The notes under the pieces: model-generated
Databases searched by the model: none
Told to the model about the DNA's origin: nothing
Seen by the model: only the letters and a program-made list of their open reading frames with translations
Part shown: positions 17,601 through 26,120 of the stretch, piece after piece
How positions within the stretch are numbered: the stretch's first letter is position 1
Layout: the number at the start of each line of letters is the position of its first letter
Made by a program: the position numbers and the translations under genes
Source of the DNA: a virus
DNA: 37,428 nt
Direction: 5' to 3' (one strand)
Virus record (IMG/VR): IMGVR_UViG_3300008448_000265
Coordinates: 1 to 37,428 of that record

Positions 17601-17835
17601 ATGAAGCATATTGATAATACAAATGGTTTATATTTCTATAAACTAGACTTTCATATTGTCCTTCAGTAACAGGTCCGTTAACTAAATCAATACTTCCTGT
17701 TAAATTTTTTCCTTTGTATATAGTAAAGTATGCACCATCCTGAGGGACGCAATTAAAATCAAGATTCCATTTTTTGTTGGCTACGTAAGGAACAACAAAT
17801 ACGTCTTGAGTACTCAGTTTTTTGAATGATGCCAT
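14617..17835 (-). CDS. Large tail fibre/adhesin with SprB-like repeats
   Basis: A 1072-aa protein. Residues 1-320 form a specific N-terminal region, probably for attachment to the tail. About 325-720 hold five Ig-like repeats, roughly 75-80 residues each, with the pattern GG-xxPYxYxW...aGTYxVTVTD...C (for example TAPYTYSWTTGS and GTYVVTVTDASSCTV). This is the SprB/PKD-like repeat common in gliding adhesins of Bacteroidetes. After a short VRAREYRY segment, the C-terminal 350 residues are Ser/Thr/Gly-rich beta-structure, likely to carry receptor binding. The position among baseplate and fibre genes supports a host-recognition role. The repeats suggest gene flow from, or mimicry of, host surface adhesins. 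Confidence 0.8.
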   Translation of the reverse strand: MASFKKLSTQDVFVVPYVANKKWNLDFNCVPQDGAYFTIYKGKNLTGSIDLVNGPVTEGQYESLVYRNINHLYYQYASSSTLNSHSLQDSLYYNSAPTESGTILTGSYFNFNEDPEFISDFPTGSNDFVRVMKFNQNIYGEQIKPNCFVLTAPNSFQLVDDGYGNVYDIYFTGYYVQQGYYAPPGYIADLNNKVFVGNIFYSQGIVVITNPNYKCFLPTPPNAVNDYFRILNVQRVKQLNVLSNDYIDCISTNINTGSIATYSYPNYSFPLFTIITGSLYIDECETLGVTPGNYKLYYTVNDDTCLRSNTASIDLELYKLPLVLNTLSSQSYVCPGGVANVTFSINYGIPPYQYSIGGSTWNNLNNCEWYQPTASTSAVTGDVLYVRDSEGTIVSQSLNITTDVFTVNISSINVSCGGSGNGKIAVTGSSSFGAPYSASINGGSTWQGFTTNTLFSNLTPATYTVTVKDNICTTSSLVTITQPTALSVVINSTSSDCPEVGQDVGAINITVSGGTAPYTYSWTTGSTVVRTTEDPTGLPAGTYVVTVTDASSCTVTGSATINSVSPISVNLTTTNGSCSGSGQISSSVSGGSGTGFSYLWNTGATGSIITGSVGTYTLTVTDLGTGCTFAASASLSSSAGFTNLSSSLTYNECDTSVNIGVTGGTSPYTYVVQKGGTTLSQGPTATNPISINLNDGLNGGTWNITVADANGCVASGSVNVRAREYRYSDPACQELNAVILVDESSGVGTNLKVKANSQDVVTLFTTDTKYIQLHSGTLYSFEAPIYVGDNGWSGSYPSASHTMSVYATGSLTYTTSSIETGSAYWPYSSFTAESSKYYLVKVESNLATGSTPPPPSGSVCYTTVFGTVPVTGGGGSYATGSIVVTGGNVNVWAKYNSGGSSSGNADFSLTINGVIATGTFVITSVGQTFYSDTQGTSNGYITLTPGTYGYTLVKTDNLTSGNEVRLSWNQSTVANPTLSSNMGTCTNYYSILGPVSGLSGTSGGACANYFSSRAYYSNVNFFQSNVTYIYEDTGLTTPLNTGGQWKPLSFNGVALYAVVTNSSGMVTNYTSC

Positions 17836-17855
17836 TTAATAACATTTTCTTTATA

Positions 17856-18812
17856 TTAGTAGTCTAACTTGATACGAACTAATGCTTCCTTAGTAAAGTC
17901 TTTTACTAATGGTTTGCTTAATTTAGCAACAGCTAATAATTCGTTATTGTCGTTATATAACCCTACAGTTGTGATATAAGTTTGTGGATTATCAATTAAT
18001 GTAGTATAAAGGATATTACCTGTATTATCAATAATTGATGGATTTGAAGTATAATTATATTCACTGTTTTTAATTCTTGTAAAGAAGAAACGTGATGAAA
18101 TTGTTTCTTGAGATTGTAATCTAAAGTTACGACCCGCTGCTAATGCACCTGCTATAGAGGTATATAATTTAGCATTATTGTTATCATAAGTATTAGTACT
18201 AGTTGATGGGGCTGTCATATATCCTACTAATGCAGTTGGATTTAAAACAATTAATCCTAAATCTGGGAACATATGTCCATAAATTGTAGTATTAGCTGTA
18301 GTACCTGCTGATCCACTAACAATATTAAAGTATCTATTACTATCAATAAACTGACTAGTAGTTAAAACTTGGCTATTATCTGTTAATGAAATTACACCAT
18401 TACTTCCACTTAAAGCTAAAGTTAAAGATCCTGGATGTAATGTTTCTTTATAACGAGATCTTGAAACATTAATCACATAAAACTGAGTAACATCACTTCC
18501 ACCAATTTGGAAATTTGTAGCTTCAGTTCCGTAAATTAAGTTTCTATATTGTCCATATACTACTTTAGTAGGAGTAGAACTAGTTACATTTGAGTTAAAA
18601 TAAACTGATCCTGAACCTGAAATGTGAGCATATTCAATAGAGAAAGCTACTTCACCAGCATTATATACATCTAAATAGAATTGAGATGCTGATGCTTGAA
18701 CTGAAGATGTAGATATAGAAGTTAAAGAAGCGTTATCACCACTCCATAAACCTCTAACAACTACTTCTGAGCTGATTACTGAGTCTTCTGTGTTATATCT
18801 AGTAAATGACAT
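17856..18812 (-). CDS. Tail-associated structural protein
   Basis: A 318-aa protein beginning MSFTRYNTEDSVISSEVVVRGLWSG and ending with the module shared with the 102-aa protein at 13426-13734 (NSEYNYTSNPSII...VGLYNDNNELLAVAKLSKP). The composition is Ser/Thr/Gly-rich with mostly beta-structure, and there are no cysteines or membrane spans. Its N-terminal region recalls proteins found next to baseplate genes in T4-like marine phages, but I cannot name a family. It lies between the 218-aa and 1072-aa proteins with short gaps (11 and 20 bp). Probably a baseplate-to-fibre connector or short tail fibre. Confidence 0.7.
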   Translation of the reverse strand: MSFTRYNTEDSVISSEVVVRGLWSGDNASLTSISTSSVQASASQFYLDVYNAGEVAFSIEYAHISGSGSVYFNSNVTSSTPTKVVYGQYRNLIYGTEATNFQIGGSDVTQFYVINVSRSRYKETLHPGSLTLALSGSNGVISLTDNSQVLTTSQFIDSNRYFNIVSGSAGTTANTTIYGHMFPDLGLIVLNPTALVGYMTAPSTSTNTYDNNNAKLYTSIAGALAAGRNFRLQSQETISSRFFFTRIKNSEYNYTSNPSIIDNTGNILYTTLIDNPQTYITTVGLYNDNNELLAVAKLSKPLVKDFTKEALVRIKLDY

Positions 18813-18823
18813 ATATTAGTTAA

Positions 18824-19480
18824 TTAGGCTTTTTGAATAATTAAAGGAACAGTAATTCTAGCACCACTATCTCTACCAGTTACAGTAACAGTTGTTGTTA
18901 ATGTAGTAGCTGTAGTTCCGAATAATGTATTAATTGTAGTTCCAGTTAAGGTAAATGAAGTACCAATTTCTGCTTTAGATAATTTAGTACCGCTAGTTGT
19001 GTTTAATGTGTTATTACCAACATTAGCACCTTGAATACCTGCACCAGTAAACGTAGATAATAAACGAATATCTGCAACACTCATTACATATCCATTAGTT
19101 TCAAATGTACTTGTAGCACCTAAATAATTAAGTGTTTGTGGAGTAATGCTTAAAGAAGCACCTTGTTTTAAGATTATTGAAGAATAACCTAAAGAAACAA
19201 CAGGCAATCTGCTTGTACCTCTTGGTAAAGTTACTAACTTGTAACGCATGATTTGAGCTTCGTCTGGGAACGCCTCAATTACTGGCATAGCTTCAATAGC
19301 CTCGCCGTAAAATGCAGAACCTGATGGGTGGGTTGGGTTATATAGTGTATAATCAATTTCATCATCAGCTAATGCGAATTGTGTAATTTGAAATGAACCG
19401 TCGTTGCGAGCCAATAGTTCGCGGCCTTTTTTGGTTAAAACCGCATCAACAGTTACATAAGAAGGATTAAGTATTGCCAT
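18824..19480 (-). CDS. Conserved T4-like phage tail structural protein
   Basis: A 218-aa protein. The N-terminal half (MAILNPSYVTVDAVLTKKGR, then FQITQFALADDEIDYTLYN) is a pattern I recall from structural proteins of T4-like marine and Bacteroidetes phages. The C-terminal half is Thr/Gly-rich and beta-like (TTTVTVTGRDSGARITVPL). It follows the 1490-aa protein after a 46-bp gap that contains a TATATTTATATA segment, so a new transcript could start here. It is probably a baseplate or fibre-attachment component; no function can be assigned from motifs. Confidence 0.72.
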   Translation of the reverse strand: MAILNPSYVTVDAVLTKKGRELLARNDGSFQITQFALADDEIDYTLYNPTHPSGSAFYGEAIEAMPVIEAFPDEAQIMRYKLVTLPRGTSRLPVVSLGYSSIILKQGASLSITPQTLNYLGATSTFETNGYVMSVADIRLLSTFTGAGIQGANVGNNTLNTTSGTKLSKAEIGTSFTLTGTTINTLFGTTATTLTTTVTVTGRDSGARITVPLIIQKA

Positions 19481-19526
19481 AGTTTATTAATTACTGTATA
19501 TAAATATACAAATTTTTAAATTTTTA

Positions 19527-22500
19527 TTATAATGTGCCACCGTCTAACCCACCAGCCTCAAGTAATTTAGTTTTTACTTCACGAGTAATTGTGTCAATGT
19601 TTGCAAATACTTCTGGGTGAATGTTTTCTGGTATTATAAACCCGTATGATGTTTTACCATCACGTTTAATAAAGTTTATTATTGTATTAGTTTCGTCTTT
19701 TAATCTTTTTAAGAATAATATTTTTTCAAGAGATCCTCTAAAAGCAATAGCTTTAGCACTAGTATCAAAAGCAGGAAATATATCTAACACTAAGTTACTT
19801 CCAACAGTTTTAACGTTAACAATTCTGTATTCGTTTACCTGCCCACTGTTGTTATGATGTACTATTAAATCAAAATATCCTGGGTTGAATTTATAGTCTA
19901 CATCCCCATAAGTAGGGTATAAAGCACTATCAGGGGCACCAGATCCTGTTGGAGGATTTGGTATGAAAGTATACCCTACAAAGCTTGATAGTTGTTGGTT
20001 AAGTGTTATGCTACTTGTAGGACTATTAGCAACAAATGAAGTAGCTTCTATAAACCCAGTTCCACCAGGAATAGCTACAGGAAGTTGGTTTACTTGGTTG
20101 GAAATTGATGCTATTCTTAAAAATCCAGGGGATTTAAAGGTAGCTATATAGTTTCCAACCCCATTTATACTCAAATTATTTTGTTTTAATTTAATTTCGT
20201 ATTGATTTCCTGATGTTAAACTTTGTTGAGTTGTAACGGATAAAGTAACAGAAGTACTTTCAGCGACATTATAAATTCCTGGAATTTCGTAATATTGTCC
20301 TGCTAAGTATCCTTCTCCATAGCTATAATAACCACAAACTTGGTAAAAACTGCCTCCAAATCCTCCACTAACACTACATTGCCCACCAGTAGTCCAGAAC
20401 GTTAATGTTGAACTAGTCGACCATATTGTTTTATGATTTGATAGAGTAGCATTACAATTACATGAATTGCAATCAAAACAGCTGGTGTTAGGGATACTAA
20501 CATTAGTATAAATGTCATAACTGTATATTGTTTGTCCTCTACTGAATATTACTCCTCCAGAAGAATTTACAATATCTGTTGATAAAACATGAAATTGTCC
20601 ATTAATATTTATAGGAGTTCCAAAACTTGGAGTGTTATATCCATAATTTCCTTCATAATCCTCAGTATAGGCATTTCCGTTATATACAGATCCTGTTACT
20701 TGATCTACAATAGAAACAACTTGTTGAGATGAAGCTAATACAGTTGATCCACTTACAATTTCTAAACTCCAAGTAACATTACCACCATCAGACATAGTTA
20801 TATCCATAGCAACACTAGCGGTAATATTATATAATCCAGTTTCAGGAACTGAGTAGGATGGAAATGTTTGAGATCCTGTACTTCCTATATTATAATAAAG
20901 GGATGAATTAATATCTTTAGTTATATTTGTAAATACATTATAAATAACTTTACTAGATCCGCTTGTGTATAATGGGAAATCTGGTGTTGTTCCTAATGAA
21001 CTTGTTATTAATCCTATTGAGTGGTTGGCTTCTAATTCACGAGAAGTATTACCTGATGGAGCTTCAAAATACATATAAGTTTCACTTCCACTAAAATATA
21101 ATATAGGTGAGTAAGAATATCCACTTTCAAATATTACTTTATCTCCATCTAAACTCTTTTGATTACTATACTTCTGATTATCAAATAAAGAAACATTTAA
21201 ATAATCATCAGCCTTAAAGGTTCTTTGAACCTCTTCCCAGTTTTTGTTACGTTGGTTTAATTCAGTTAAATTTCCTTCTTCATCTACCAAATACTTAGTA
21301 ACAACATCGTTTCTATTAGGTAAAAATCTACTTTTAACTATTTCTGAGAATAATCCTAATTTTCTAACTTGTCTATCAATAGATGTTGTTTTACCATAAG
21401 ATTTATCTCCTCCATAACTTAAAGAAGCTGAAGTATAAGTATTATACTTTAAACTTGTTGTCTTTGCTCCTGCATATCTAGAAGATATAAATGATTGTGA
21501 TCCTAAAGTACTTTCTTGTACATCTGTTTGTACTTGAGCTTCACCTGTTTTTAATAAAGATCCACTTACATATGAATATATTGGTACTAATTTTTGAACT
21601 TTAATAGCAGGACGACTTGTCAATGCATTATTTAAAGTCACATTAAAATCAGTATGCTCAAACTGATATGAGCTAGAAGTTGTTGTAACTAAAAACGGAT
21701 TAGGATTAGTTCTTTCAAAATCCTCATTAATATCAGGCCAACTACCACTTAATTCACCAGTATAAAATGCTGCTCTGTTGCTTGGCAATAAACTATAAAG
21801 ATAATCATTATCTTCACTGATTATAGGGCCATTAAATTCAGCATCATATATTGTTTGATTATTAAAGTCTGGTCTAAGTCTTTTTATTTTTATTCTTTCT
21901 AAATGTTGAGGACGTATAGTAGTGCCTGTTAATAGATTAGATCTACCAGGTACATAGTCTTTTAACATTTTAAATAAAGAATTATCAAAAAACTTTATTA
22001 ATTCTATAAACCCACTGTAATCAAACTCTTCAGTAAAGTTAGAATCAATATGTGATTTTCTTAAAGTTTCTAATGTTGGGTAACTCCCACTATATTCAAA
22101 TCTAGGATCTCCAACATAACTATCTATTTCAAAATTAGATATAACACTAGATATAGATGATGATAAAACACTATCTATTTCATTTTGAGGTGAAAAAGAA
22201 ATATCAATTTTATGGTAGTCTGCTGATCTAACCTCTGTTATATCAATAGAATCTTTTTCTAATCTTACATACGGAGATAAAACACTACCTGTTATTTGTG
22301 TATCAACAACACGAATTTTATCTGTATTATAGTCAATTAATGTATTTGATTTTTTATTACCACCAAATTCTTTAATAGGTAATATACTTCCTGTAATACC
22401 AAATATATTAACAATATGGTCTAATCCTTTATTGCTTCCTTTAGATTTGAATAATAACGGTATATTATGGTATATTCTTTTATATACTTCTGCTACTAAA

Positions 22501-23999
22501 TCTTTTTTAGGTATATTATTTAAGTCACCTATACTACCACTATTAGCACCTAATAATGCTAAATCTAAATCAACATCCGCTTTGTTATTATATAGGTGAA
22601 CTCCTAAAGACTGTAAAGCATGAAACACTACATCCTTTGAAATACCTTTATTAAGGTTATTTTCGTTTTTATATAAATCTGTAATTGATTTTAAGTAAAT
22701 CCATATATTATCAAAATACTGCCCTATCATATTAACAAACGTTAAGTATGGAGTATTGCTATCATCTTCGATAATATAGTCAGGAATTAAACGTATTAAA
22801 TGATCTTGATTGTCTAAATCATAATTTTGGGCATCTTCTATTCTATCATTATACCAGTTAACAACAATTGATGAAGTTACTGGTTGTAATATAAATGGTC
22901 TAGTACTGGTTGTTTTAGGGTAAGCATATGAACTTGATTCAAAGTACATATACTTTTCATATTCGTCAAATCCAGTAATAATAGAATTAATACTAGACGA
23001 ATAATAGGCTAATTCTGTTGCTTGAGTTGCTAAGTTAATGGCTTGTATGATTGAAGAAGTTGCTTCATATTTTTGTATTAATTCAACTTTATCTTTAAAA
23101 TTAGCAATTCTGGCTTCAGCAGAACTAAATCTAACAAAATCATCAAAACTAGTATAATCAACATTAATATCAACAGACCCACTTAAATAACTAGTAATAA
23201 AATTATAATTAGAACCTGTTAATTGGTTTACTAAACTATTATAGTTGTGGTAAGGAGTACTTATATTATTAAAATCTACTTTAACACTAAAGTTAGGACC
23301 TTTAATTCTTGGAGCTTCATCTAATATTAGTAGTCTATCTAAATTAATATCAAAAACATAACTATCAATAATCTCTTCTACAATCCAAAAAGTATCTTTT
23401 ATGAATACATTAGGTGGAAGGGGTTTATAAAGTTTAGCTAAAATATAGTAAGTATCTTCTGTTGTATCTAACGCTATATTTACAATTACTGAAGTATTGT
23501 TACCTCCAAAATTAGCTAAATAATATTTTAAATAAGGTGTTTTATTAATTTCATCAACTAAACTTAAGGCTTGTTGGCTAATTAAGTCATTATTTAATGA
23601 AACTGAACCTATTTTTAATTCGGTTCTATCATCTGATATATCTTTGATGTATAAAGGAGAAACAGGCGTTCCTAGTTTATTTCTAAAGAAGTTATATGTT
23701 GTTTTAAATTCTCCATTACTGTATTGCTTTTTTAAATCTTCAACAGGATCTATTTCTAAAAAAGAATAGGTACCATCAATATTTAAAGCAACGTCTGAAG
23801 GAGATTTGTATGATAAGTAAGAGTATGATTGAATTAAAGGATTCCCTACTATATCATATATGTGGTATTCTACGTAATCTTTTGTTGTTCCAAAATTATT
23901 TATTATTCTGTTTTGCCCCAACAAAGCAACGTCTTTCTCATCAAACCTATTAAGTTGAACGGTATTATTTATATCTCCTATAATTCTTATTTCAGCCAT
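19527..23999 (-). CDS. Very large baseplate/tail structural protein (gp7-like position)
   Basis: A 1490-aa protein, the largest in the window. The N-terminal 800 residues are mixed alpha/beta, with long helical sections (for example DFVRFSSAEARIANFKDKVELIQKYE, around residue 285-310). The C-terminal third is Ser/Thr/Gly-rich beta-structure and includes a Cys-rich insert (CFDCNSCNCNA, about 1180-1190, then further Cys). It then returns to a mixed domain ending IHPEVFANIDTITREVK. It follows the gp25/gp6-like genes and the small proteins, where T4-like phages encode a large wedge protein such as gp7, so a wedge or fibre-anchoring role is inferred from position and size. I do not see a diagnostic motif. 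Confidence 0.75.
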   Translation of the reverse strand: MAEIRIIGDINNTVQLNRFDEKDVALLGQNRIINNFGTTKDYVEYHIYDIVGNPLIQSYSYLSYKSPSDVALNIDGTYSFLEIDPVEDLKKQYSNGEFKTTYNFFRNKLGTPVSPLYIKDISDDRTELKIGSVSLNNDLISQQALSLVDEINKTPYLKYYLANFGGNNTSVIVNIALDTTEDTYYILAKLYKPLPPNVFIKDTFWIVEEIIDSYVFDINLDRLLILDEAPRIKGPNFSVKVDFNNISTPYHNYNSLVNQLTGSNYNFITSYLSGSVDINVDYTSFDDFVRFSSAEARIANFKDKVELIQKYEATSSIIQAINLATQATELAYYSSSINSIITGFDEYEKYMYFESSSYAYPKTTSTRPFILQPVTSSIVVNWYNDRIEDAQNYDLDNQDHLIRLIPDYIIEDDSNTPYLTFVNMIGQYFDNIWIYLKSITDLYKNENNLNKGISKDVVFHALQSLGVHLYNNKADVDLDLALLGANSGSIGDLNNIPKKDLVAEVYKRIYHNIPLLFKSKGSNKGLDHIVNIFGITGSILPIKEFGGNKKSNTLIDYNTDKIRVVDTQITGSVLSPYVRLEKDSIDITEVRSADYHKIDISFSPQNEIDSVLSSSISSVISNFEIDSYVGDPRFEYSGSYPTLETLRKSHIDSNFTEEFDYSGFIELIKFFDNSLFKMLKDYVPGRSNLLTGTTIRPQHLERIKIKRLRPDFNNQTIYDAEFNGPIISEDNDYLYSLLPSNRAAFYTGELSGSWPDINEDFERTNPNPFLVTTTSSSYQFEHTDFNVTLNNALTSRPAIKVQKLVPIYSYVSGSLLKTGEAQVQTDVQESTLGSQSFISSRYAGAKTTSLKYNTYTSASLSYGGDKSYGKTTSIDRQVRKLGLFSEIVKSRFLPNRNDVVTKYLVDEEGNLTELNQRNKNWEEVQRTFKADDYLNVSLFDNQKYSNQKSLDGDKVIFESGYSYSPILYFSGSETYMYFEAPSGNTSRELEANHSIGLITSSLGTTPDFPLYTSGSSKVIYNVFTNITKDINSSLYYNIGSTGSQTFPSYSVPETGLYNITASVAMDITMSDGGNVTWSLEIVSGSTVLASSQQVVSIVDQVTGSVYNGNAYTEDYEGNYGYNTPSFGTPININGQFHVLSTDIVNSSGGVIFSRGQTIYSYDIYTNVSIPNTSCFDCNSCNCNATLSNHKTIWSTSSTLTFWTTGGQCSVSGGFGGSFYQVCGYYSYGEGYLAGQYYEIPGIYNVAESTSVTLSVTTQQSLTSGNQYEIKLKQNNLSINGVGNYIATFKSPGFLRIASISNQVNQLPVAIPGGTGFIEATSFVANSPTSSITLNQQLSSFVGYTFIPNPPTGSGAPDSALYPTYGDVDYKFNPGYFDLIVHHNNSGQVNEYRIVNVKTVGSNLVLDIFPAFDTSAKAIAFRGSLEKILFLKRLKDETNTIINFIKRDGKTSYGFIIPENIHPEVFANIDTITREVKTKLLEAGGLDGGTL

Positions 24000-24328
24000 T
24001 ATTTCTTAGTCTTTGTATAGTCTGTAATAATTTGTTTAGACTCTAATAACTGTTGTCTTAGAGAAGTAATTTCATCAAGTAAAGCTTGAATATCAACATC
24101 ACTAGCTAATCTAATTCCCAAATATTCTGCTTCTTTGTTTAGAATATAAGTATGAGATTCAACATCGCCTTCTTTAGGAATTTGATAAAACAATTCTTCA
24201 TACAGTTGAAAGAAATCCTCAATAGTAAATTCAGGAACGTTATTTTCTTTCAAAAAGAAAGAAAAATTTGTATCCACAATACTATCATTTCTACCTAAAA
24301 TAGTTTTATCAACCTTTATATTAGCCAT
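23999..24328 (-). CDS. Small helical tail-region protein
   Basis: A 109-aa acidic protein. The N-terminus (MANIKVDKTILGRNDSIVDTNFSFFL) is followed by a helical region, and the last 35 residues form a probable coiled coil (IQALLDEITSLRQQLLESKQ). It is wedged between the 370-aa and 1490-aa genes with single-base TAATG-type overlaps at both ends, so the three are translated as a coupled set. It may be a baseplate linker or a chaperone for its large neighbour; neither is shown directly. Confidence 0.7.
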   Translation of the reverse strand: MANIKVDKTILGRNDSIVDTNFSFFLKENNVPEFTIEDFFQLYEELFYQIPKEGDVESHTYILNKEAEYLGIRLASDVDIQALLDEITSLRQQLLESKQIITDYTKTKK

Positions 24329-25440
24329 TATCTAATTACTTTAAAAATGTAATCTTCATCATACACAACTGTTGATCCATCAATTACAGACTTAATTAAT
24401 ATTTTATAAAATCTTTCTGGTTGTAATCCATTCATATGTACTGTAAAGAAACTTGAAGTTGGATCAGCACTGATTTTAGTGTAATTGGTGTCAAAATCAA
24501 CTATAAATTCCTCTGTATCTAAATCTTTAATAGCCCAGTATGATGAACTAGGTAATAATAAAGAACCAGTTAAATAATTATAATTAACCTGGAATGTACG
24601 TGGAGGAAATTGTTCTCTAACTCCTAGTCTAAATTTATTAATAGAATCTTGTTGAAATTCACCTTTATTATTTTTTAAAGAAACAACAACTTTGTGATTA
24701 TTAGCTACACTCAAACTACCAGTAACGAATGTACTATCATCCCATCTAATCTCCAAACAAGGAGGGTAAATAGTGTGGGTGTCTGCTGAGAAGTATTTTA
24801 ATTCAAACGGTGCGCTGCCTGTGTTAAATTCTATACTACTTGAATGTTTTAATATAAGTCCTTCGTTTTTAATTTTAGTAGCAGCGAATGGATTAGCTTC
24901 CCATGCATAAAATGCAGCAATGGCATTTGTTACGTTTAATTCAATATCTTTTTCATCATTATATGCAAATGATTGGGTAGCAGCTAAAGCTGATGATGTG
25001 TACCAATTACCACCACCTTGATTAGTAGAATAAGAAGCAGTAACACCAGATGTATATGACCCAACAGGCCAGATAGTGCTTAAAGTTTTGTTAGTCCAAC
25101 TTACACCATTTTCGGTTGTTGGGTAGTTTGCTAATCTACCAGTACCCATGTCCCAAGCACCTGATATAGGGTGAGCAAGGATAGTATAATCTGCAGGGAT
25201 TTCATTAGCAGATGCTAAGTATAATTTTAGGTAGGCTGCGTAGCTACCTGTTACTTTATTTTGAATTACACTTTTTATTTCGTCCGTAGAGAATTTAATA
25301 AGTGCTCTAGATACTTCACTAGTACCTTCAATACTACCGAATGTACTAATTTCTAGAATTTCGTCTATCCCTGTATTAGTTGCAGGGTAATAGGAATATA
25401 ATGTTGCGTCCTTTTCAGGGAATATTTTATATACGGCCAT
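24328..25440 (-). CDS. Baseplate-region protein with DNRLRE-like beta domain
   Basis: A 370-aa protein. The opening MAVYKIFPEKDATLYSYYPATNTG...ILEIS...SRALIKF resembles the start of DNRLRE-type beta-sandwich domains (xDxT-hxxx-P-xxNxG...L-x-h...RxLhxF), which often bind carbohydrate or form structural modules. The middle is Ser/Thr/Gly-rich, and the C-terminal 100 residues look like a separate beta domain (ERFYKILIKSVIDGSTVVYDEDYIF). It starts a new unit after the terminator at 25443-25487 and is coupled to the 109-aa gene. A wedge-periphery or host-surface-binding role is inferred; the domain call is tentative. Confidence 0.7.
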   Translation of the reverse strand: MAVYKIFPEKDATLYSYYPATNTGIDEILEISTFGSIEGTSEVSRALIKFSTDEIKSVIQNKVTGSYAAYLKLYLASANEIPADYTILAHPISGAWDMGTGRLANYPTTENGVSWTNKTLSTIWPVGSYTSGVTASYSTNQGGGNWYTSSALAATQSFAYNDEKDIELNVTNAIAAFYAWEANPFAATKIKNEGLILKHSSSIEFNTGSAPFELKYFSADTHTIYPPCLEIRWDDSTFVTGSLSVANNHKVVVSLKNNKGEFQQDSINKFRLGVREQFPPRTFQVNYNYLTGSLLLPSSSYWAIKDLDTEEFIVDFDTNYTKISADPTSSFFTVHMNGLQPERFYKILIKSVIDGSTVVYDEDYIFKVIR

Positions 25441-25442
25441 GT

Positions 25443-25487
25443 AAAAAAGTTTCCGGTTACTATATATAAATATTGCAACCGGAAACT
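25443..25487 (-). terminator. Strong Rho-independent terminator after the endolysin gene
   Basis: A perfect 11-bp inverted repeat AGTTTCCGGTT / AACCGGAAACT (25448-25458 and 25477-25487), with an 18-nt A/T-rich loop, is followed on the minus strand by TTTTTT. It lies about 20 bp after the endolysin stop and ends just upstream of the next gene's ATG at 25440. The loop contains TATTTATATATAG, which might also serve the next gene. Confidence 0.82.
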
Positions 25488-25507
25488 CCTAAATTAATTG
25501 CGTTTAA

Positions 25508-26107
25508 TTACGCAAGTAAATGATAATATTCTTTGAAGTGTTTGATACGATCAGCTAAACCAATAGTACCACCATTAACACGTTTAGTAATTTGTGTAAC
25601 AACGGCATCCGTTGCACCACCATCCGCTAATTTATGTAAACCATTTTTACTAAAGAACCATGCTGCTGATAATAAAGCATATTTGTCAGCTACTACTGTT
25701 GGATTAGAGGCAATATCTTCGTTAATTGATTTACCAAATGCGGTGTAGTTATCTTTACCGGTAAGCTGGATATAACCACGCCCACAATACTTGGCCCCAT
25801 CACCACTTGCTTCAGGACCATTACCCATTCTACCGCCATATACTTTATTAGCGATTTTTTCTGGTTTACGAGCATATTGATTAGCTAATGCTTCATTTGG
25901 GAAATATTTTTTAAATATACCCATTAAACCTTTAGCACTGTAATTTAAGTTTTCTTTTGTTAAACGGAAACCACCAGACTCATGACCACATTGAGCTAAA
26001 AAGTGTGCTAAACGTAGTGGAGTATTGATCTGGAATTTTTCCATAACACCAGGGATTTGTTCAATTACTTTGTCAGGAACGTGTCCTTTTAATTTTTCTA
26101 GGTTCAT
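25508..26107 (-). CDS. Endolysin, glycoside hydrolase family 19
   Basis: A 199-aa single-domain lysozyme/chitinase-type enzyme. AQCGHESGGF (Glu43) and TKENLNYSAKGL (Glu52) give the paired catalytic acid and base of GH19. GRGYIQLTGKDNY (about 109-121) is the conserved substrate-binding block. It has no signal peptide, so it would need a holin or local damage to reach peptidoglycan. It lies inside the baseplate gene run, between the gp6-like gene and the 370-aa protein, so it could be a virion-associated lytic enzyme as well as the lysis enzyme. A strong terminator follows. The length is typical of phage GH19 endolysins. Confidence 0.9.
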   Translation of the reverse strand: MNLEKLKGHVPDKVIEQIPGVMEKFQINTPLRLAHFLAQCGHESGGFRLTKENLNYSAKGLMGIFKKYFPNEALANQYARKPEKIANKVYGGRMGNGPEASGDGAKYCGRGYIQLTGKDNYTAFGKSINEDIASNPTVVADKYALLSAAWFFSKNGLHKLADGGATDAVVTQITKRVNGGTIGLADRIKHFKEYYHLLA

Positions 26108-26120
26108 AAATTTTTAATTT

